From assembly GCA_009668975.1 (NCBI GenBank), contig SBEG01000014.1:30730-94729 (forward strand): 64,000 nt of DNA, read 5' to 3'. The position numbers and the translations under genes are program-made. The notes under the pieces were generated by a model that saw only the letters and a list, made by a program, of their open reading frames with translations, did no database searches and was not told where the DNA came from. Source of the stretch: Deltaproteobacteria bacterium (GTDB taxonomy: Bacteria; Desulfobacterota; Desulfuromonadia; Geobacterales; Geobacteraceae). Positions 45,986-56,687 of this stretch are shown piece by piece. Position 1 is the stretch's first letter. Each line of letters starts with the position of its first letter.

Positions 45986-47464
45986 ATGTATCAACCCGAT
46001 TTCGAAACTTTCCGTTCCCTTGCAAGCCAAGGTAACCTGATACCCGTATACCGTGAAATTCTGGCTGACATGGATACTCCGGTCAGCGCCTTCAAGAAGA
46101 TCGATGACGGCCGGTTTTCCTTCCTTCTCGAGAGTATCGAAGGGGGCGAGAAGTGGGCGCGCTACAGCTTTCTCGGCTCCAGCCCCGAGGTCATTATCCG
46201 CTCCAAGGGGAATCTCGTCGAGACGCTGCTGGCCGACGGCACTTGTCTGCGTCAGGAAACCGCGGATCCGCTTGGATTCGTCCGGGACTACCTGGTGCGC
46301 TATACACCGGTCGAGGTCGACGGTCTGCCGCGCTTTTTCGGTGGTGCGGTGGGCTACATCGGCTACGACATGGTCCGCTACTTCGAGCGGGTTTCGCTGG
46401 ACAAGCCGACCGAGCTGGATGCCTATGACAGTTACCTCGTTATCACCGACACCATCCTGATCTTCGACACGGTCCGCCAGAAGATCAAGGTCGTCTCCAA
46501 CGCCCACCTGGAAGAGGGAAAGTCTCCGGAAGTCGCCTATCATGAGGCCCAGGCCAAGATTGACGCCATCATCCGGAAAATGAAAACCCCGCTGCAGCCA
46601 GCCACCTCAGCAGCAGCATCGCAGCGGGTTGCCTTCCTCTCCAACGTCAGTCGCGAAGTCTTTGAGGATTCGGTGGTCAAAGCCAAGGAATACGTGAAGG
46701 CCGGGGACGTGATTCAGGTGGTGCTTTCCCAGCGTTTTTCCGCCGACCTGACCGTTGATCCTCTCGATATTTACCGGATTCTGCGAACCTTGAACCCTTC
46801 GCCCTATATGTTCTTTCTCCGGCTGGACGATACCCTGGTGGTGGGGGCCTCACCCGAGGTCATGGTCCGCAAGGAAGGCGAGCGGGTGGAGCTCCGGCCG
46901 ATCGCCGGCACCCGTCCGCGCGGCGCGACCCGGGAAGCGGATGAGCTGTTTGCCGTTGAATTGCTGGAAGATCCGAAGGAGCGGGCCGAGCATGTCATGC
47001 TCGTGGACCTGGGACGTAACGACCTGGGCCGCGTCTGTAAAACCGGGAGTGTCCGGGTTACCGAGCTGATGGTGGTGGAACGCTATTCCCATGTCATGCA
47101 CATCGTTTCCAACGTGCAGGGCGAGCTGGATGTGGCAAAAGACGCCTTCGACGTGTTGCGGGCAACCTTTCCGGCCGGCACCCTGTCGGGTGCGCCAAAG
47201 GTTCGTGCCATGGAAATCATCGAAGAACTGGAACCGGTCCGCCGCGAGATTTACGGCGGCGCCGTGGGCTATTTCTCCTTCTCCGGCAACATGGACATGG
47301 CCATTGCCATCCGCACCCTGGTCGTGAAGGACGGCAGGATTCACCTGCAGGCCGGGGCCGGCATCGTCGCCGATTCCGATCCGGCGACGGAATACCAGGA
47401 AACGGTCAACAAGGCCAGGGCCGTGGTGAAGGCCATCGAGCTGGTGGAACAAGGGCTGGAATAA
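45986..47464 (+). CDS. trpE: Anthranilate synthase component I
   Basis: 492 residues; makes anthranilate from chorismate with the TrpG amidotransferase. The chorismate-binding domain shows SPEVMVRKEGERVELRPIAGTRPRG, LVDLGRNDLGRV and AGTLSGAPKVRAM. It opens MYQPDFETFRSLASQG with GGAGA before ATG 45986; upstream in-frame codons are less likely. First gene of the operon. Confidence 0.95.
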   Translation: MYQPDFETFRSLASQGNLIPVYREILADMDTPVSAFKKIDDGRFSFLLESIEGGEKWARYSFLGSSPEVIIRSKGNLVETLLADGTCLRQETADPLGFVRDYLVRYTPVEVDGLPRFFGGAVGYIGYDMVRYFERVSLDKPTELDAYDSYLVITDTILIFDTVRQKIKVVSNAHLEEGKSPEVAYHEAQAKIDAIIRKMKTPLQPATSAAASQRVAFLSNVSREVFEDSVVKAKEYVKAGDVIQVVLSQRFSADLTVDPLDIYRILRTLNPSPYMFFLRLDDTLVVGASPEVMVRKEGERVELRPIAGTRPRGATREADELFAVELLEDPKERAEHVMLVDLGRNDLGRVCKTGSVRVTELMVVERYSHVMHIVSNVQGELDVAKDAFDVLRATFPAGTLSGAPKVRAMEIIEELEPVRREIYGGAVGYFSFSGNMDMAIAIRTLVVKDGRIHLQAGAGIVADSDPATEYQETVNKARAVVKAIELVEQGLE

Positions 47465-47554
47465 AAGGTCCGAGGTGTGAGGTGTGAGGAGCGAGGAAAA
47501 ACCTTGAATCCCCGGTCCTCGATCCTCGTTCCTGAAAAGGAGAATTTGCATCCT

Positions 47555-48130
47555 ATGTTGTTGATGATCGATAATTACGATTCCTTTACCTATAACCTGG
47601 TCCAGTATTTCGGCCAACTGGGCGAGGATGTGGTGGTTCACCGAAATGACCGGATCACCCTGGAAGAGATCGAGCGCCTCGCGCCGGAGCGGATCGTGAT
47701 TTCGCCCGGCCCCTGCTCTCCGAACGAGGCGGGCATCTCGGTTCCGGCAATCCGGCACTTTGCCGGAAAGATTCCGCTGCTCGGGGTTTGTCTCGGCCAC
47801 CAGGCTATCGGGGCTGCCTTTGGCGGCAATGTCATCCGGAGCAGTTTTCTGATGCACGGCAAGACCTCTCCCATCCACCACGACGGCAAGGGGCTTTTCC
47901 AGGGACTGCCGAATCCTTTCGAAGCAACCCGCTACCATTCGCTGATTGTGGAGCGCTCCACTCTTCCCGAGTGCCTGGAGGTTACCGCCTGGGTTGAGAA
48001 TCAGGAAATCATGGGCCTTGCCCATCGGGACCTGCCGCTCTGGGGCATTCAGTTTCACCCGGAGTCGATCCTGACTGTGGGCGGCATGGATCTGTTGCGG
48101 AATTTTCTGGAGATGAGTCGAAACCGGTGA
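47555..48130 (+). CDS. trpG: Anthranilate synthase component II (glutamine amidotransferase)
   Basis: 191 residues. The nucleophile is Cys in [12 protein letters not shown], and the catalytic His/Glu pair lies in [27 protein letters not shown] is the typical start. ATG 47555 follows AAAAGGAG. The 90 bases after trpE contain GAGGTGTGAGG-type low-complexity repeats. Confidence 0.95.
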   Translation: MLLMIDNYDSFTYNLVQYFGQLGEDVVVHRNDRITLEEIERLAPERIVISPGPCSPNEAGISVPAIRHFAGKIPLLGVCLGHQAIGAAFGGNVIRSSFLMHGKTSPIHHDGKGLFQGLPNPFEATRYHSLIVERSTLPECLEVTAWVENQEIMGLAHRDLPLWGIQFHPESILTVGGMDLLRNFLEMSRNR

Positions 48131-48213
48131 GGCGTGAGGAGTGAGACCTGACAAGTTAGTGCTTTCAGTATTACATCTCACCTCTTACCTCTTCCCCTTT
48201 TCAAAGGATTGTC

Positions 48214-49266
48214 ATGATCAAAAAAGCCATTGCAAAAGTTGTCGAACGGGAAAACCTGACCGAGTCCGAGATGATTGAGGTCATGGATCAGATCATGTCC
48301 GGTGAGACGACACCGGCCCAGACCGCCGCTCTGATAACCGCGCTGCGCATGAAGGGCGAGACGGTGGAAGAGATCACCGGCGCGGCGCGGGTCATGCGTG
48401 ACCGGGCTGTCCGGATCAGGGTCGGGAAAAATGTTCTTGACCTGGACCGCGACGAGATCAACCTGGATCTGGAAACCATCCTCGATACCTGCGGCACCGG
48501 CGGCAGCGGGACCAATACCTTCAATGTTTCCACGACCGTGGCTTTTGTGGTGTCCGCCTGCGGCGTCAAGGTTGCGAAACATGGCAACCGCTCGGTTTCC
48601 TCATCCTGCGGCAGCGCCGATGTCCTGGAGGCCCTCGGTGTGAACCTGGATGTGACCCCGGATACCGTGGAGCGCTGTATCGCCGAGATCGGTATCGGCT
48701 TCCTTTTCGCGCCGGCCCTGCACGGGGCGATGAAGCATGCCATCGGTCCGCGCCGCGAGATCGGCATCCGGACCATTTTCAATATTCTCGGCCCCCTGAC
48801 CAACCCGGCCGGAGCCCAGTGCCAGGTGCTCGGGGTCTACCGGGAGGACCTCACCGAAAAGCTCGCCCAGGTACTGAGAAAACTCGGCTGCCGGCGGGGC
48901 TTCGTGGTACATGGCCTCGACGGCATGGACGAGATAACCCTGACCGGTGAGACACGGATTGCCGAAGTCACGCCCGAAGGGGTCACCACCCGGCTTTTCA
49001 GGCCTGAAGAACTGGGAATTAATCGCTGTTCCCTGGATGAGTTGCGTGGTGGTGATGCCCAGGACAATGCCGCCATTGTCAGGGCGGTACTTTCCGGCAA
49101 CGCCGGGCCAAAGCGGGATATCGTGCTGGTTAATGCAGCGTTTTCGCTGCTGGCGGCCGGGAAAGTGGCAGAGCTTGGCGAAGGGCTTGCCCTGGCTGCG
49201 GAAACCATTGATTCCGGCCGGGCCATGGCCCAGCTGGATAAGTTGGTCGCCTTGACGAATCAATAG
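48214..49266 (+). CDS. trpD: Anthranilate phosphoribosyltransferase
   Basis: 350 residues. Glycine-rich site [16 protein letters not shown] binds [25 protein letters not shown] and GPLTNPA are further family motifs. Transfers phosphoribosyl to anthranilate. Start ATG 48214 has AAGGATTG upstream. Followed by a 75-base imperfect palindrome before trpC. Confidence 0.95.
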   Translation: MIKKAIAKVVERENLTESEMIEVMDQIMSGETTPAQTAALITALRMKGETVEEITGAARVMRDRAVRIRVGKNVLDLDRDEINLDLETILDTCGTGGSGTNTFNVSTTVAFVVSACGVKVAKHGNRSVSSSCGSADVLEALGVNLDVTPDTVERCIAEIGIGFLFAPALHGAMKHAIGPRREIGIRTIFNILGPLTNPAGAQCQVLGVYREDLTEKLAQVLRKLGCRRGFVVHGLDGMDEITLTGETRIAEVTPEGVTTRLFRPEELGINRCSLDELRGGDAQDNAAIVRAVLSGNAGPKRDIVLVNAAFSLLAAGKVAELGEGLALAAETIDSGRAMAQLDKLVALTNQ

Positions 49267-49286
49267 TACCCTGTAACACCCGAAAT

Positions 49287-49361
49287 CAACCCCTCTCAAT
49301 CCCCCTTTGACAGGGGGGAAGCCTTCAAGTCTCCCTGTCAAGGGGAGGTTTGGAGGGGTTG
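49287..49361. repeat. Imperfect palindrome with CAACCCCTC/GAGGGGTTG ends
   Basis: Arms of 29 bases (CAACCCCTCTCAATCCCCC... and its mirror) lie in the trpD-trpC gap. The two arms are similar but not identical, which is typical of dispersed MITE/REP-like units. It could form a strong RNA hairpin within the operon transcript. Confidence 0.75.
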
Positions 49362-49464
49362 TCTGCAAGAAATCTCGTGTTCATGGTGCTGGACCTCAAG
49401 GCCGGCTGCTGCGTCAGCAGCGGAGAGGCCTTACCCCTTTCATGGAATGGAAAAGTAAACCACG

Positions 49465-50268
49465 ATGACTGATACTCCCGATGTTCTGAAAAAGATCGTT
49501 GATTATAAACAGGGTGAGCTTGCCGCGGCAAAGACCCGGGCCGGGCTTGCCGAGCTGCAGGCGCGGCTTGCCGATTGCCCGCCGGTACGGGGTTTCCTGA
49601 AGGCGCTTCGCGCAACGGATGCTGCCGGGCAGACCGCCGTGATTGCCGAGGTGAAAAAAGGTTCGCCGAGCAAGGGCCTCATCCGGGCTGATTTTGACCC
49701 GCTTGACATTGCCCGAACCTATCAGGCAAACGGCGCTTCCTGTCTCTCCGTGTTGACCGACGAGCATTTTTTCCTCGGTCATCTTGACTACCTGACCGCG
49801 ATTCGCAACGAGGTGGGAATTCCGCTGCTGCGCAAGGATTTTATCTTTGACGCCTACCAGATTTACGAGGCCCGGGTCGCGGGGGCGGACGCCGTGCTGC
49901 TGATTGCCGCGATGCTTGACCTGAGCCGTTTGCGGGATTTTCTGGCCCTGGCCGGCGAGCTGGCGCTGGATGTCCTGCTGGAAGTCCATGACGAGCGGGA
50001 ACTGGCGATGGCTCTGGCGACCGATTGCCCTTTGGTGGGCATCAACAACCGGAATCTTCATACTTTCGTCACCGACCTCGGCACGACCGGGCGACTCTGC
50101 GCATTGATGCCGCCGGAGCGGTTTGCGGTTGCCGAGAGCGGCATCACCAGCCGGGCTGACGTCGAGCGTCTGCGCGGAGCAGGAGCCCGGGCTTTTCTCG
50201 TGGGGGAGTCGCTGATGCGGGAGAAGGATTTCGGCCGTAAGCTCCGGGAACTCAGGGGCGAAGCCTGA
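49465..50268 (+). CDS. trpC: Indole-3-glycerol-phosphate synthase
   Basis: 267 residues, TIM barrel. [11 protein letters not shown] carries the catalytic Lys, LTDEHFFLG and [15 protein letters not shown] the second Lys, [10 protein letters not shown] the phosphate site, AESGI the last strand. Monofunctional, since trpF is a separate gene. Start ATG 49465. Confidence 0.95.
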   Translation: MTDTPDVLKKIVDYKQGELAAAKTRAGLAELQARLADCPPVRGFLKALRATDAAGQTAVIAEVKKGSPSKGLIRADFDPLDIARTYQANGASCLSVLTDEHFFLGHLDYLTAIRNEVGIPLLRKDFIFDAYQIYEARVAGADAVLLIAAMLDLSRLRDFLALAGELALDVLLEVHDERELAMALATDCPLVGINNRNLHTFVTDLGTTGRLCALMPPERFAVAESGITSRADVERLRGAGARAFLVGESLMREKDFGRKLRELRGEA

Positions 50269-50323
50269 AAGATTGATCAGCTGTTTTTTATTTTGTAATT
50301 CCCTTTATTCCGAAGGAGATACT

Positions 50324-51679
50324 ATGATAACAAAAATCCTGCTTCCCGAAGATCAGATCCCGAAACAGTGGTATAACATCATTCCCGACATGCCCGGACC
50401 TGTGGCTCCGGTAATAAATCCCCGGACCATGCAGCCGGTCACCCCGGAAGATCTGCTGCCGATTTTCCCCATGTCTCTGATCGAGCAGGAGGTATCCCAG
50501 CAGCGCTGGATCGACATTCCCGAAGAAGTGCGGGACATCTATCGTCTCTGGCGGCCCACACCGCTCTTCCGTGCCCATCGCCTGGAAAAAGCCCTGGGGA
50601 CTCCGGCCAAAATCTATTTCAAGCATGAAGGGGTTTCTCCCGCCGGTTCCCATAAACCGAACAGCGCCATTCCCCAGGCCTGGTACAACAAGCAGGCCGG
50701 AATCCGCCGCCTCGCCACCGAGACCGGCGCCGGACAATGGGGCAGTTCCCTGGCCCTGGCCTGCAGTATCTTCGGCCTGGAGTGCACCGTTTACATGGTC
50801 AAGGTTTCCTGCACCCAAAAGCCGTACCGCAAGAGCATGATGCAGCTCTGGGGCGCCCGGGTAATCCCGTCCCCATCCGAGTTCACCAATGCCGGACGGT
50901 CCATTCTCGCCCACGACCCGGAGAACCTGGGCAGCCTGGGAATTGCCATTTCGGAAGCAGTGGAAGATGCCGCAACCCATGACGATACCAACTACGCTCT
51001 CGGCAGTGTGCTGAATCATGTCTGTCTGCACCAGACCGTCATCGGCCTGGAAGCCAAGAAGCAGATGGAGATTGCCGGACATTATCCCGATGTGGTCATT
51101 GCCTGTTGCGGCGGCGGTTCAAATTTCGCCGGTCTCTCGTTCCCCTTCATTGCCGACCGCGCGAACGGAAAAACCGTTCGCTGTATCGCTGTTGAGCCCG
51201 CTTCCTGTCCGACCCTCACCAAGGGTGTCTACGCCTATGATTATGGCGATACGGCGAAGATGGCGCCGATTTCCCTGATGTACACTTTAGGCCACGATTT
51301 CATGCCGCCGGGCATTCATGCGGGCGGATTGCGCTACCATGGCGAATCGGCCCTGGTTTCCCAGCTCTGCCATGCCGGTGAGATCGAGGCGAAGTCCTAC
51401 ACCCAGAACGCCTGCTTCGAGGCGGCGCTGCTCTTTTCCCGCAGCGAGGGGATCATTCCTGCGCCGGAATCTTCCCATGCCATCCGGGCCGCCATCGACG
51501 AGGCGGTTCTGGCCAAAGAAGAAGGGAAGGAAAGAACCATTCTCTTCGGCCTTTCGGGCCATGGCCAGTTGGACATGGGCGCCTACGACGCCTACCTTTC
51601 CGGGGCACTGGAGGATTACGAATACCCGGAAACGAAGATTCGCGAGGCGCTCGACCGTCTGCCCAAGGTTTCCCTGTAA
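50324..51679 (+). CDS. trpB2: TrpB2-type tryptophan synthase beta-like protein
   Basis: 451 residues, longer than TrpB1 because of an N-terminal extension and inserts typical of TrpB2 ([23 protein letters not shown]). PLP Lys lies in [11 protein letters not shown]; the phosphate cup is CGGGSNFAG. TrpB2 enzymes make tryptophan from indole and serine but often do not pair with TrpA. ATG 50324 follows AAGGAGATA. It is set between trpC and trpF, and a canonical trpB follows, so the operon holds two beta subunits. Confidence 0.93.
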   Translation: MITKILLPEDQIPKQWYNIIPDMPGPVAPVINPRTMQPVTPEDLLPIFPMSLIEQEVSQQRWIDIPEEVRDIYRLWRPTPLFRAHRLEKALGTPAKIYFKHEGVSPAGSHKPNSAIPQAWYNKQAGIRRLATETGAGQWGSSLALACSIFGLECTVYMVKVSCTQKPYRKSMMQLWGARVIPSPSEFTNAGRSILAHDPENLGSLGIAISEAVEDAATHDDTNYALGSVLNHVCLHQTVIGLEAKKQMEIAGHYPDVVIACCGGGSNFAGLSFPFIADRANGKTVRCIAVEPASCPTLTKGVYAYDYGDTAKMAPISLMYTLGHDFMPPGIHAGGLRYHGESALVSQLCHAGEIEAKSYTQNACFEAALLFSRSEGIIPAPESSHAIRAAIDEAVLAKEEGKERTILFGLSGHGQLDMGAYDAYLSGALEDYEYPETKIREALDRLPKVSL

Positions 51680-51755
51680 CGTTCGCGTTTTTTCCGGATA
51701 CCTCCCGCCGCACCGGTGCGGGCGGGACCGGTATGCCCTGCAAGGTGAATGAGGT

Positions 51756-52367
51756 ATGGTGAAAGTCAAAATATGTGGCATTACCAACGAGGAAGACGCT
51801 CTCCAGGCGGTTGATGCAGGGGCGGATGCGCTCGGTTTCGTTTTCTACGATCTTTCCCCGCGCTGTATTTTTTATGAGGCCGCGGAGAAAATCATCAAGA
51901 AGCTGCCGCCCTTCGTGGTGCCGGTGGGGGTATTCGTGAATAATCCCATCCAGTCGATCAACCTTGCGGTGGAGCGCTGCGGCATTCAGGTGGTGCAGCT
52001 TCATGGGGACGAGACGCCGGATTTCTGTACCGGCTTACCCCATAAGATTGTCAAGGCTTTCCGGCTCCGCGATATTTCGAGTCTTGAAAATATCAAAAAT
52101 TACCCGGTGTCCGGTTTTCTTCTCGATGCCTATGTGCCGGGCACCTACGGCGGCACCGGTCTTACCTGTAACTGGGAGACCGCCCGGATTGCCAAACAGT
52201 TCGGCCCGATCATCCTGGCCGGAGGCCTGCACGCGGGTAATGTCCGCGAGGCGGTGGAAACGGTGAAGCCGTACGCCATCGACGTTTCCAGCGGGGTTGA
52301 GGCAGAGCCGGGCAAAAAGGACCATGCCAAGGTCAAAGAATTTATCAAGCGGGCAAAGGGATTGTAG
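51756..52367 (+). CDS. trpF: Phosphoribosylanthranilate isomerase
   Basis: 203 residues. Starts VKVKICGITNEEDALQAVDAGADALGFVF, with the catalytic Cys; VQLHGDE and GGLHAGNV near the end complete the barrel, and the catalytic Asp is in LLDAYVPGTYGGTG. Gap to trpB2 is 76 bases, to trpB 30 bases. Confidence 0.95.
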   Translation: MVKVKICGITNEEDALQAVDAGADALGFVFYDLSPRCIFYEAAEKIIKKLPPFVVPVGVFVNNPIQSINLAVERCGIQVVQLHGDETPDFCTGLPHKIVKAFRLRDISSLENIKNYPVSGFLLDAYVPGTYGGTGLTCNWETARIAKQFGPIILAGGLHAGNVREAVETVKPYAIDVSSGVEAEPGKKDHAKVKEFIKRAKGL

Positions 52368-52397
52368 AATTCCGTTGCGATAACAAGTGGAGGAGTA

Positions 52398-53588
52398 ATG
52401 AAAATACCGGATACAGCGGGCCATTTCGGCCAGTTCGGCGGGAAATTTGTCCCGGAAACCCTGATGCCGGTCCTGCTGGAGCTGGAAAAGGCCTACCAGG
52501 AATTTAAAAACGACAGGACTTTCAAAGAGGAGTTCGACTACTATCTGCGGGAGTATGTGGGCAGGCCGAATCCGCTCTATTTTGCCGAAAAGCTGACCAA
52601 GCGGCTCGGTGGCGCCAAGATTTACCTGAAGCGGGAAGACCTGAACCACACCGGCGCCCATAAGATCAACAACACCATCGGCCAGGGACTTCTGGCCAAA
52701 CGCATGGGCAAAAAGAGGGTCATTGCCGAAACCGGGGCCGGCCAGCACGGCGTCGCCACGGCAACGGTCGCCGCCCTGATGGGGATGGAGTGCGAGGTGT
52801 TCATGGGCGAGGAGGACATCCATCGCCAATCCTTGAACGTCTTCCGCATGAAGCTGCTCGGCGCCACGGTCACGCCGGTTCTTTCCGGCACCGCCACGCT
52901 CAAGGACGCCATGAACGAGGCGCTGCGCAACTGGGTGACCCACGTGAAATCGACCTTCTACGTGATCGGCACGACGGCCGGTCCCCATCCTTACCCGATG
53001 ATGGTGCGTGACTTTCAGGCGGTTATCGGCCGTGAAACGAAACTCCAGCACGAGAAGGCCGAAGGGCGGCTCCCGGACTACCTGGTGGCCGCGGTCGGCG
53101 GCGGCAGCAACGCCATGGGGCTCTTCTTTACCTTCCTCAAAGAAGAAACGGTGCGGATGATCGGTGTCGAGGCGGCCGGCTACGGGATCTCCTCTGGTAA
53201 GCACGCCGCTCCGCTCTGTGCCGGGAAGGTCGGGGTGCTGCACGGCAACAAGACCTATCTCCTTCAGGACAATGATGGCCAGATCGCCAATGCCCATTCC
53301 ATTTCCGCCGGTCTCGATTACCCGGGGGTCGGGCCGGAGCATGCCTGGCTGAAGGATACGGGCCGGGCCGACTATGTTTCCATCACCGATGAAGAGGCTA
53401 TGGATGGCTTCCGAATCCTAACCGAAGAAGAGGGGATTCTTCCGGCGCTGGAATCATCGCATGCAATTGCCCATGTCCTGAAGCTGGCGCCGACCCTGCC
53501 GCAGGACAAGACCATCGTCGTCTGCCTGTCCGGGCGGGGCGACAAGGATATACATACCGTTGCCGACTATATGAAGGTAACGCTGTAG
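52398..53588 (+). CDS. trpB: Tryptophan synthase beta subunit
   Basis: 396 residues, the canonical type. PLP Lys in [29 protein letters not shown], phosphate cup [25 protein letters not shown]. It normally needs TrpA, but no trpA follows: 177 bases of repeat and a terminator come next, and the next gene reads the other way. Confidence 0.96.
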   Translation: MKIPDTAGHFGQFGGKFVPETLMPVLLELEKAYQEFKNDRTFKEEFDYYLREYVGRPNPLYFAEKLTKRLGGAKIYLKREDLNHTGAHKINNTIGQGLLAKRMGKKRVIAETGAGQHGVATATVAALMGMECEVFMGEEDIHRQSLNVFRMKLLGATVTPVLSGTATLKDAMNEALRNWVTHVKSTFYVIGTTAGPHPYPMMVRDFQAVIGRETKLQHEKAEGRLPDYLVAAVGGGSNAMGLFFTFLKEETVRMIGVEAAGYGISSGKHAAPLCAGKVGVLHGNKTYLLQDNDGQIANAHSISAGLDYPGVGPEHAWLKDTGRADYVSITDEEAMDGFRILTEEEGILPALESSHAIAHVLKLAPTLPQDKTIVVCLSGRGDKDIHTVADYMKVTL

Positions 53589-53605
53589 CAGGCAGCCGAT
53601 AAACT

Positions 53606-53762
53606 ATTGCGGTGCCGATCTGCTGCGTTGCCGTTCGCTCAAAACCTCAACGTACCCAACGGTACGCCTCGGCTTCTCGCTCGCTTGCGCCTTGCACCTC
53701 GCTTGCGCGCCGTAGCGCTTCAGCGCGCAGGCGCGACCTCCTCTTGAAGTTTTTCAACAGCC
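53606..53762. repeat. GTAC-type intergenic repeat after trpB
   Basis: Contains CTGCTGCGTTGCCGTTCGCT, CAACGTACCCAACGGTACGC and TTGAAGTTTTTCAACAGCCTG. The layout (CAACGTAC centre, palindromic arms) resembles the elements at 31551 and 55433 but the flanks differ. Confidence 0.7.
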
Positions 53763-53764
53763 TG

Positions 53765-53792
53765 GCAGGGGCGCGGCGTGCCGCGCCCCTGC
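53765..53792. terminator. GC-rich terminator between trpB and the prohibitin gene
   Basis: Perfect 12-bp arms GCAGGGGCGCGG and complement, loop CGTG. Serves convergent transcripts. Confidence 0.8.
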
Positions 53793-53806
53793 TCCAACCT
53801 TAAAAA

Positions 53807-54658
53807 CTATTCCCTATCGAGGTTCTTCACGTCAATGAACGGGATCACCCCTGAGGTGACCTTCGGCAGGTGCCCGTCCCACTTTTCAATCGCTTTCAAG
53901 GTTGCTTCAATCTGTCGCAGTTTCACCAGGGGCGTTGTGACGTTTTCCTTCTGCAGGCGGAGTGCCTCGGCTTCGGCCTGAGCCTGGGCGATCTTTTGCT
54001 CCGCTTCGATTTTTATCCGCTCCAGGTCGCGTTGAGCTTTGAGAGCAAGCTGTTCGGCGGTCTGCTTGTTTTCGATCGCCTGGGTGAACTGGCTGGAGAA
54101 CTTGAAATTGACGATGGAGAAATCGTCGACAATGATGTTGTAGGCATTCAGGCGCTGCTTCAGCAGTTCGCGAATCTCCGAACGGACTTTTTCCCGCTGG
54201 GTGATGACTTCGACCGCGGTGTATTTTGCGGTAACCGCCTTCACCACCTCCTGCACCGCCGGGTCGATGATTCTTTCCTTGAAATCGGCCCCGAGTTTCT
54301 GATAGATCCAGTTGACCTTTTCCGGAAGGATGTGGAAGTTCAGGGCGATGGTGGAGAAGGTTTCCTGGAGGTCCTTGCTGGCCGCCTCGGCATCGGTCTG
54401 GGACTTCTGCACTTTCACATCCAGCTTGATAATTTTCTGCATGATCGGTATCCGGAAATGGAGCCCCTCGTTCAGTACCGTCGGCGAAACCGCACCGAAA
54501 TTGAGCACCACACCCCGTTCGCCCGCCCCGATGATCACGAAGGGATTCAGAAACACGAAGAACACAACCGCTACGACCAGCAGGCCAAGTATCCTCGGCA
54601 CTACCTTTTTCATCATGCCTTTCACGCCATCACCACTTCCCTCAAGTTGCAGGCCCAT
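53807..54658 (-). CDS. Prohibitin/SPFH-family membrane protein
   Basis: 283 residues. One N-terminal helix (about 20-40) leads to a SPFH/prohibitin domain (GERGVVLNFGAVSPTVLNEGLHFRIP) and a long coiled coil rich in Ala, Glu and Lys (about 200-255). Such proteins form ring assemblies in the inner membrane and modulate FtsH-type proteolysis. ATG 54658 has GGGAGGGAA upstream; an upstream extension of the frame (to 54853) is rejected as it lacks a site and runs through low-quality sequence. Confidence 0.88.
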   Translation of the reverse strand: MGLQLEGSGDGVKGMMKKVVPRILGLLVVAVVFFVFLNPFVIIGAGERGVVLNFGAVSPTVLNEGLHFRIPIMQKIIKLDVKVQKSQTDAEAASKDLQETFSTIALNFHILPEKVNWIYQKLGADFKERIIDPAVQEVVKAVTAKYTAVEVITQREKVRSEIRELLKQRLNAYNIIVDDFSIVNFKFSSQFTQAIENKQTAEQLALKAQRDLERIKIEAEQKIAQAQAEAEALRLQKENVTTPLVKLRQIEATLKAIEKWDGHLPKVTSGVIPFIDVKNLDRE

Positions 54659-54821
54659 ACATTCCCTCCCGTGCCATATCAAGATTTTTTGGGAAAAAAG
54701 TATAGACGTTTTCGTGCCAACGTTACAGGGAAAAATGTACTGGAGCTCATATGCAGGAAAAACCAGGCGGGTGAGGCATGAAGGAGCGGGAAGTCTGGCT
54801 GTGTCGGGGGGCTGAAAGGGA

Positions 54822-55241
54822 CTATCCTTCAGTTGCTCGGGTTCTGTTGGCAAGGATTTTGTTGGCGACTTCTTCGACGGTGGCGAGAAGATCTTTGAGC
54901 AGAATTGGTTTGATGATGTTCCGGGTGATCCCGAGTCGTATCGTTGCTTCGATAAACTCGGAATCCTCGTTGGCGGTGGTGAAAATTATCGGGACCTGCC
55001 GGTTGACCTCACGAATCGCCTGCGACATCTTGAGGCCATCCATGACCGGCATCCGGGTGTCGGTAATGATGATGTCGGGGTGATGTTGCTCGAAAAATTC
55101 CAGGCCTTCTTTGCCGTCCTGTGCCAGGTAAATTGTTGTGTAGCGTGCTGCCAGGATCTTGTGAATGGTCATCCGGGTGATCAGTTCGTCTTCCACATAG
55201 AGAATGGAAAGATCTACCTTGTTTTTTTGCACGTCATGCAC
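54822..55241 (-). CDS. Single-domain response regulator
   Basis: 139 residues, a lone CheY-like receiver. Acidic pocket Glu-Asp in LYVEDELITRM, phospho-acceptor Asp in IIITDTRMPVMDG, Thr in FTTANEDS, Lys in IIKPILLKDL. No output domain. No kinase is adjacent; a distant kinase may phosphorylate it. Confidence 0.9.
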   Translation of the reverse strand: MHDVQKNKVDLSILYVEDELITRMTIHKILAARYTTIYLAQDGKEGLEFFEQHHPDIIITDTRMPVMDGLKMSQAIREVNRQVPIIFTTANEDSEFIEATIRLGITRNIIKPILLKDLLATVEEVANKILANRTRATEG

Positions 55242-55432
55242 GTCTCGTCTCCGCTCCCAGCGCCACAGCAGTTGAAGGTAGTTTCCTGAACCACCTGTTG
55301 ACGGAACTCACATCGAATATTGCTGCTGTCGGGTGTCTGAATTCCGGCTGAATAAACTATCCATAAATTAACCCGATCTGTCAAGGGCGGATACCGCCGG
55401 CGAAACAACCGGAAAGAGACGGGCAGGTTATT

Positions 55433-55536
55433 CCAATTCCATATCAAGGCCCTCTCTGCGTTGGCTCGTCTTCGGCTGCTCAACGTACACTTCAGTACGC
55501 CTCGCCGCCTTGAGATCATCCTTGATCTGGAATTGG
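55433..55536. repeat. Complete MITE-like element with inverted ends
   Basis: Left end CCAATTCCATATCAAGG (55433-55449) and right end CCTTGATCTGGAATTGG (55520-55536) pair with one mismatch in 17. Between them lies CAACGTACACTTCAGTACGC, itself palindromic. No coding content. The right end stops two bases before the stop codon of the permease gene. Confidence 0.85.
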
Positions 55537-55538
55537 TA

Positions 55539-56666
55539 TTATAGTGTCTTCCTGAAACGGCTCACGGCAAAGCCGAGTATCACGATGCCGAGGAGGAAGA
55601 GGGCGAAAAATTGCTGCCAGAGAATAGCCAATCCAACCCCCTTGAGAAAGATGCCGCGAATGATCACCAGATAGTAGCGGAGCGGATTGAGAAAGGTGAG
55701 CCACTGCACGGTCACCGGCATGTTTTCGATCGGGAAGGCGAACCCGGAAAGGAGCATGGCCGGAAAGATGAAGAAAAAGGCGCTCATCATGGCCTGCTGC
55801 TGGGTCCTGCTGACCGTGGAGATCAGCAGGCCGAAGCCGAGGCTGCTCATGAGGAACAGGGCGGTTGCCCCGAACAGCAGGGGAATGTTGCCCCGGATCG
55901 GAACGCCAAACCAGAAAGCTGCCACCAGGGTGATCAGGGCCACGTCGATGAAGCCGATCAGGATAAAGGGCACGGTTTTGCCGAGGATGAACTCGCTGCG
56001 GCGGATCGGGGTAACGATGATCTGTTCCATGGTACCGATCTCCTTTTCGCGAACCACGGCCATGCTGGAGAGGAGCATGGTGATAATGAAGACGATGTTC
56101 GCGATCACGGCCGGGACGTAGAAGTTGCGACTCTCCAGGTTTTCGTTGAACCAGGCGCGACTTGCCATCTCCACCCCGCCGACCCGGAAGGAGGGACCGA
56201 AGGCCCGCGCCGCCTGTTCCAGACGGATCCGGTCGTTGTAGTCGGCGGCAATCTTTCCGGCATAGTTCAGGACAATACCGGCGGTGTTGGAATCGGTTCC
56301 ATCCAGAAGAATCTGCAACGCTGCGGCCCGTCCGGCGCCCAGCTCTGCAGCAAAGCCCCTGTTCATTCTAAGCACGGCCTTGACCGTGCCCTGATCGATC
56401 AGTTCCTCCACTCTCCTGTCACCGTACACATGCTCGATGATTCGAAAGTAGCCGGATCCGGCGAAACGGGCGATCAGGTCCCGGCTCGCCGGGCTGTTGT
56501 CGAGGTCGTAGACCGCGGTCTTGATGTCCCTGACATCGGTATTGACCGCATAGCCGAAAACTATGGTCTGGAATACCGGGAGGATGAAGATGATGATCCG
56601 CATCTTCGGGTCCCTGAAGACCTGAATGAATTCCTTCACCAGCATGGCTTTCAAACGTTCGAACAT
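55539..56666 (-). CDS. ABC-2 permease, distal (YbhR-like)
   Basis: 375 residues. An N-terminal helix, a large periplasmic domain (about 45-175), and five C-terminal helices with TMEQIIVTPIRRSEFILGKT, the ABC-2 signature. It is the last gene of the exporter operon, 21 bases after the other permease, with which it probably forms a heterodimer. Confidence 0.9.
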   Translation of the reverse strand: MFERLKAMLVKEFIQVFRDPKMRIIIFILPVFQTIVFGYAVNTDVRDIKTAVYDLDNSPASRDLIARFAGSGYFRIIEHVYGDRRVEELIDQGTVKAVLRMNRGFAAELGAGRAAALQILLDGTDSNTAGIVLNYAGKIAADYNDRIRLEQAARAFGPSFRVGGVEMASRAWFNENLESRNFYVPAVIANIVFIITMLLSSMAVVREKEIGTMEQIIVTPIRRSEFILGKTVPFILIGFIDVALITLVAAFWFGVPIRGNIPLLFGATALFLMSSLGFGLLISTVSRTQQQAMMSAFFFIFPAMLLSGFAFPIENMPVTVQWLTFLNPLRYYLVIIRGIFLKGVGLAILWQQFFALFLLGIVILGFAVSRFRKTL

Positions 56667-56687
56667 GGAAAACCTTTGTGCTTTTGT

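Noticed and set aside
52035..53342. Long frame opposite trpF-trpB
   Set aside because: Antisense to well-supported trp genes and crosses a gene boundary; composition artefact.
54659..54853. N-terminal extension of the prohibitin-family gene
   Set aside because: No ribosome site; the family start fits ATG 54658.
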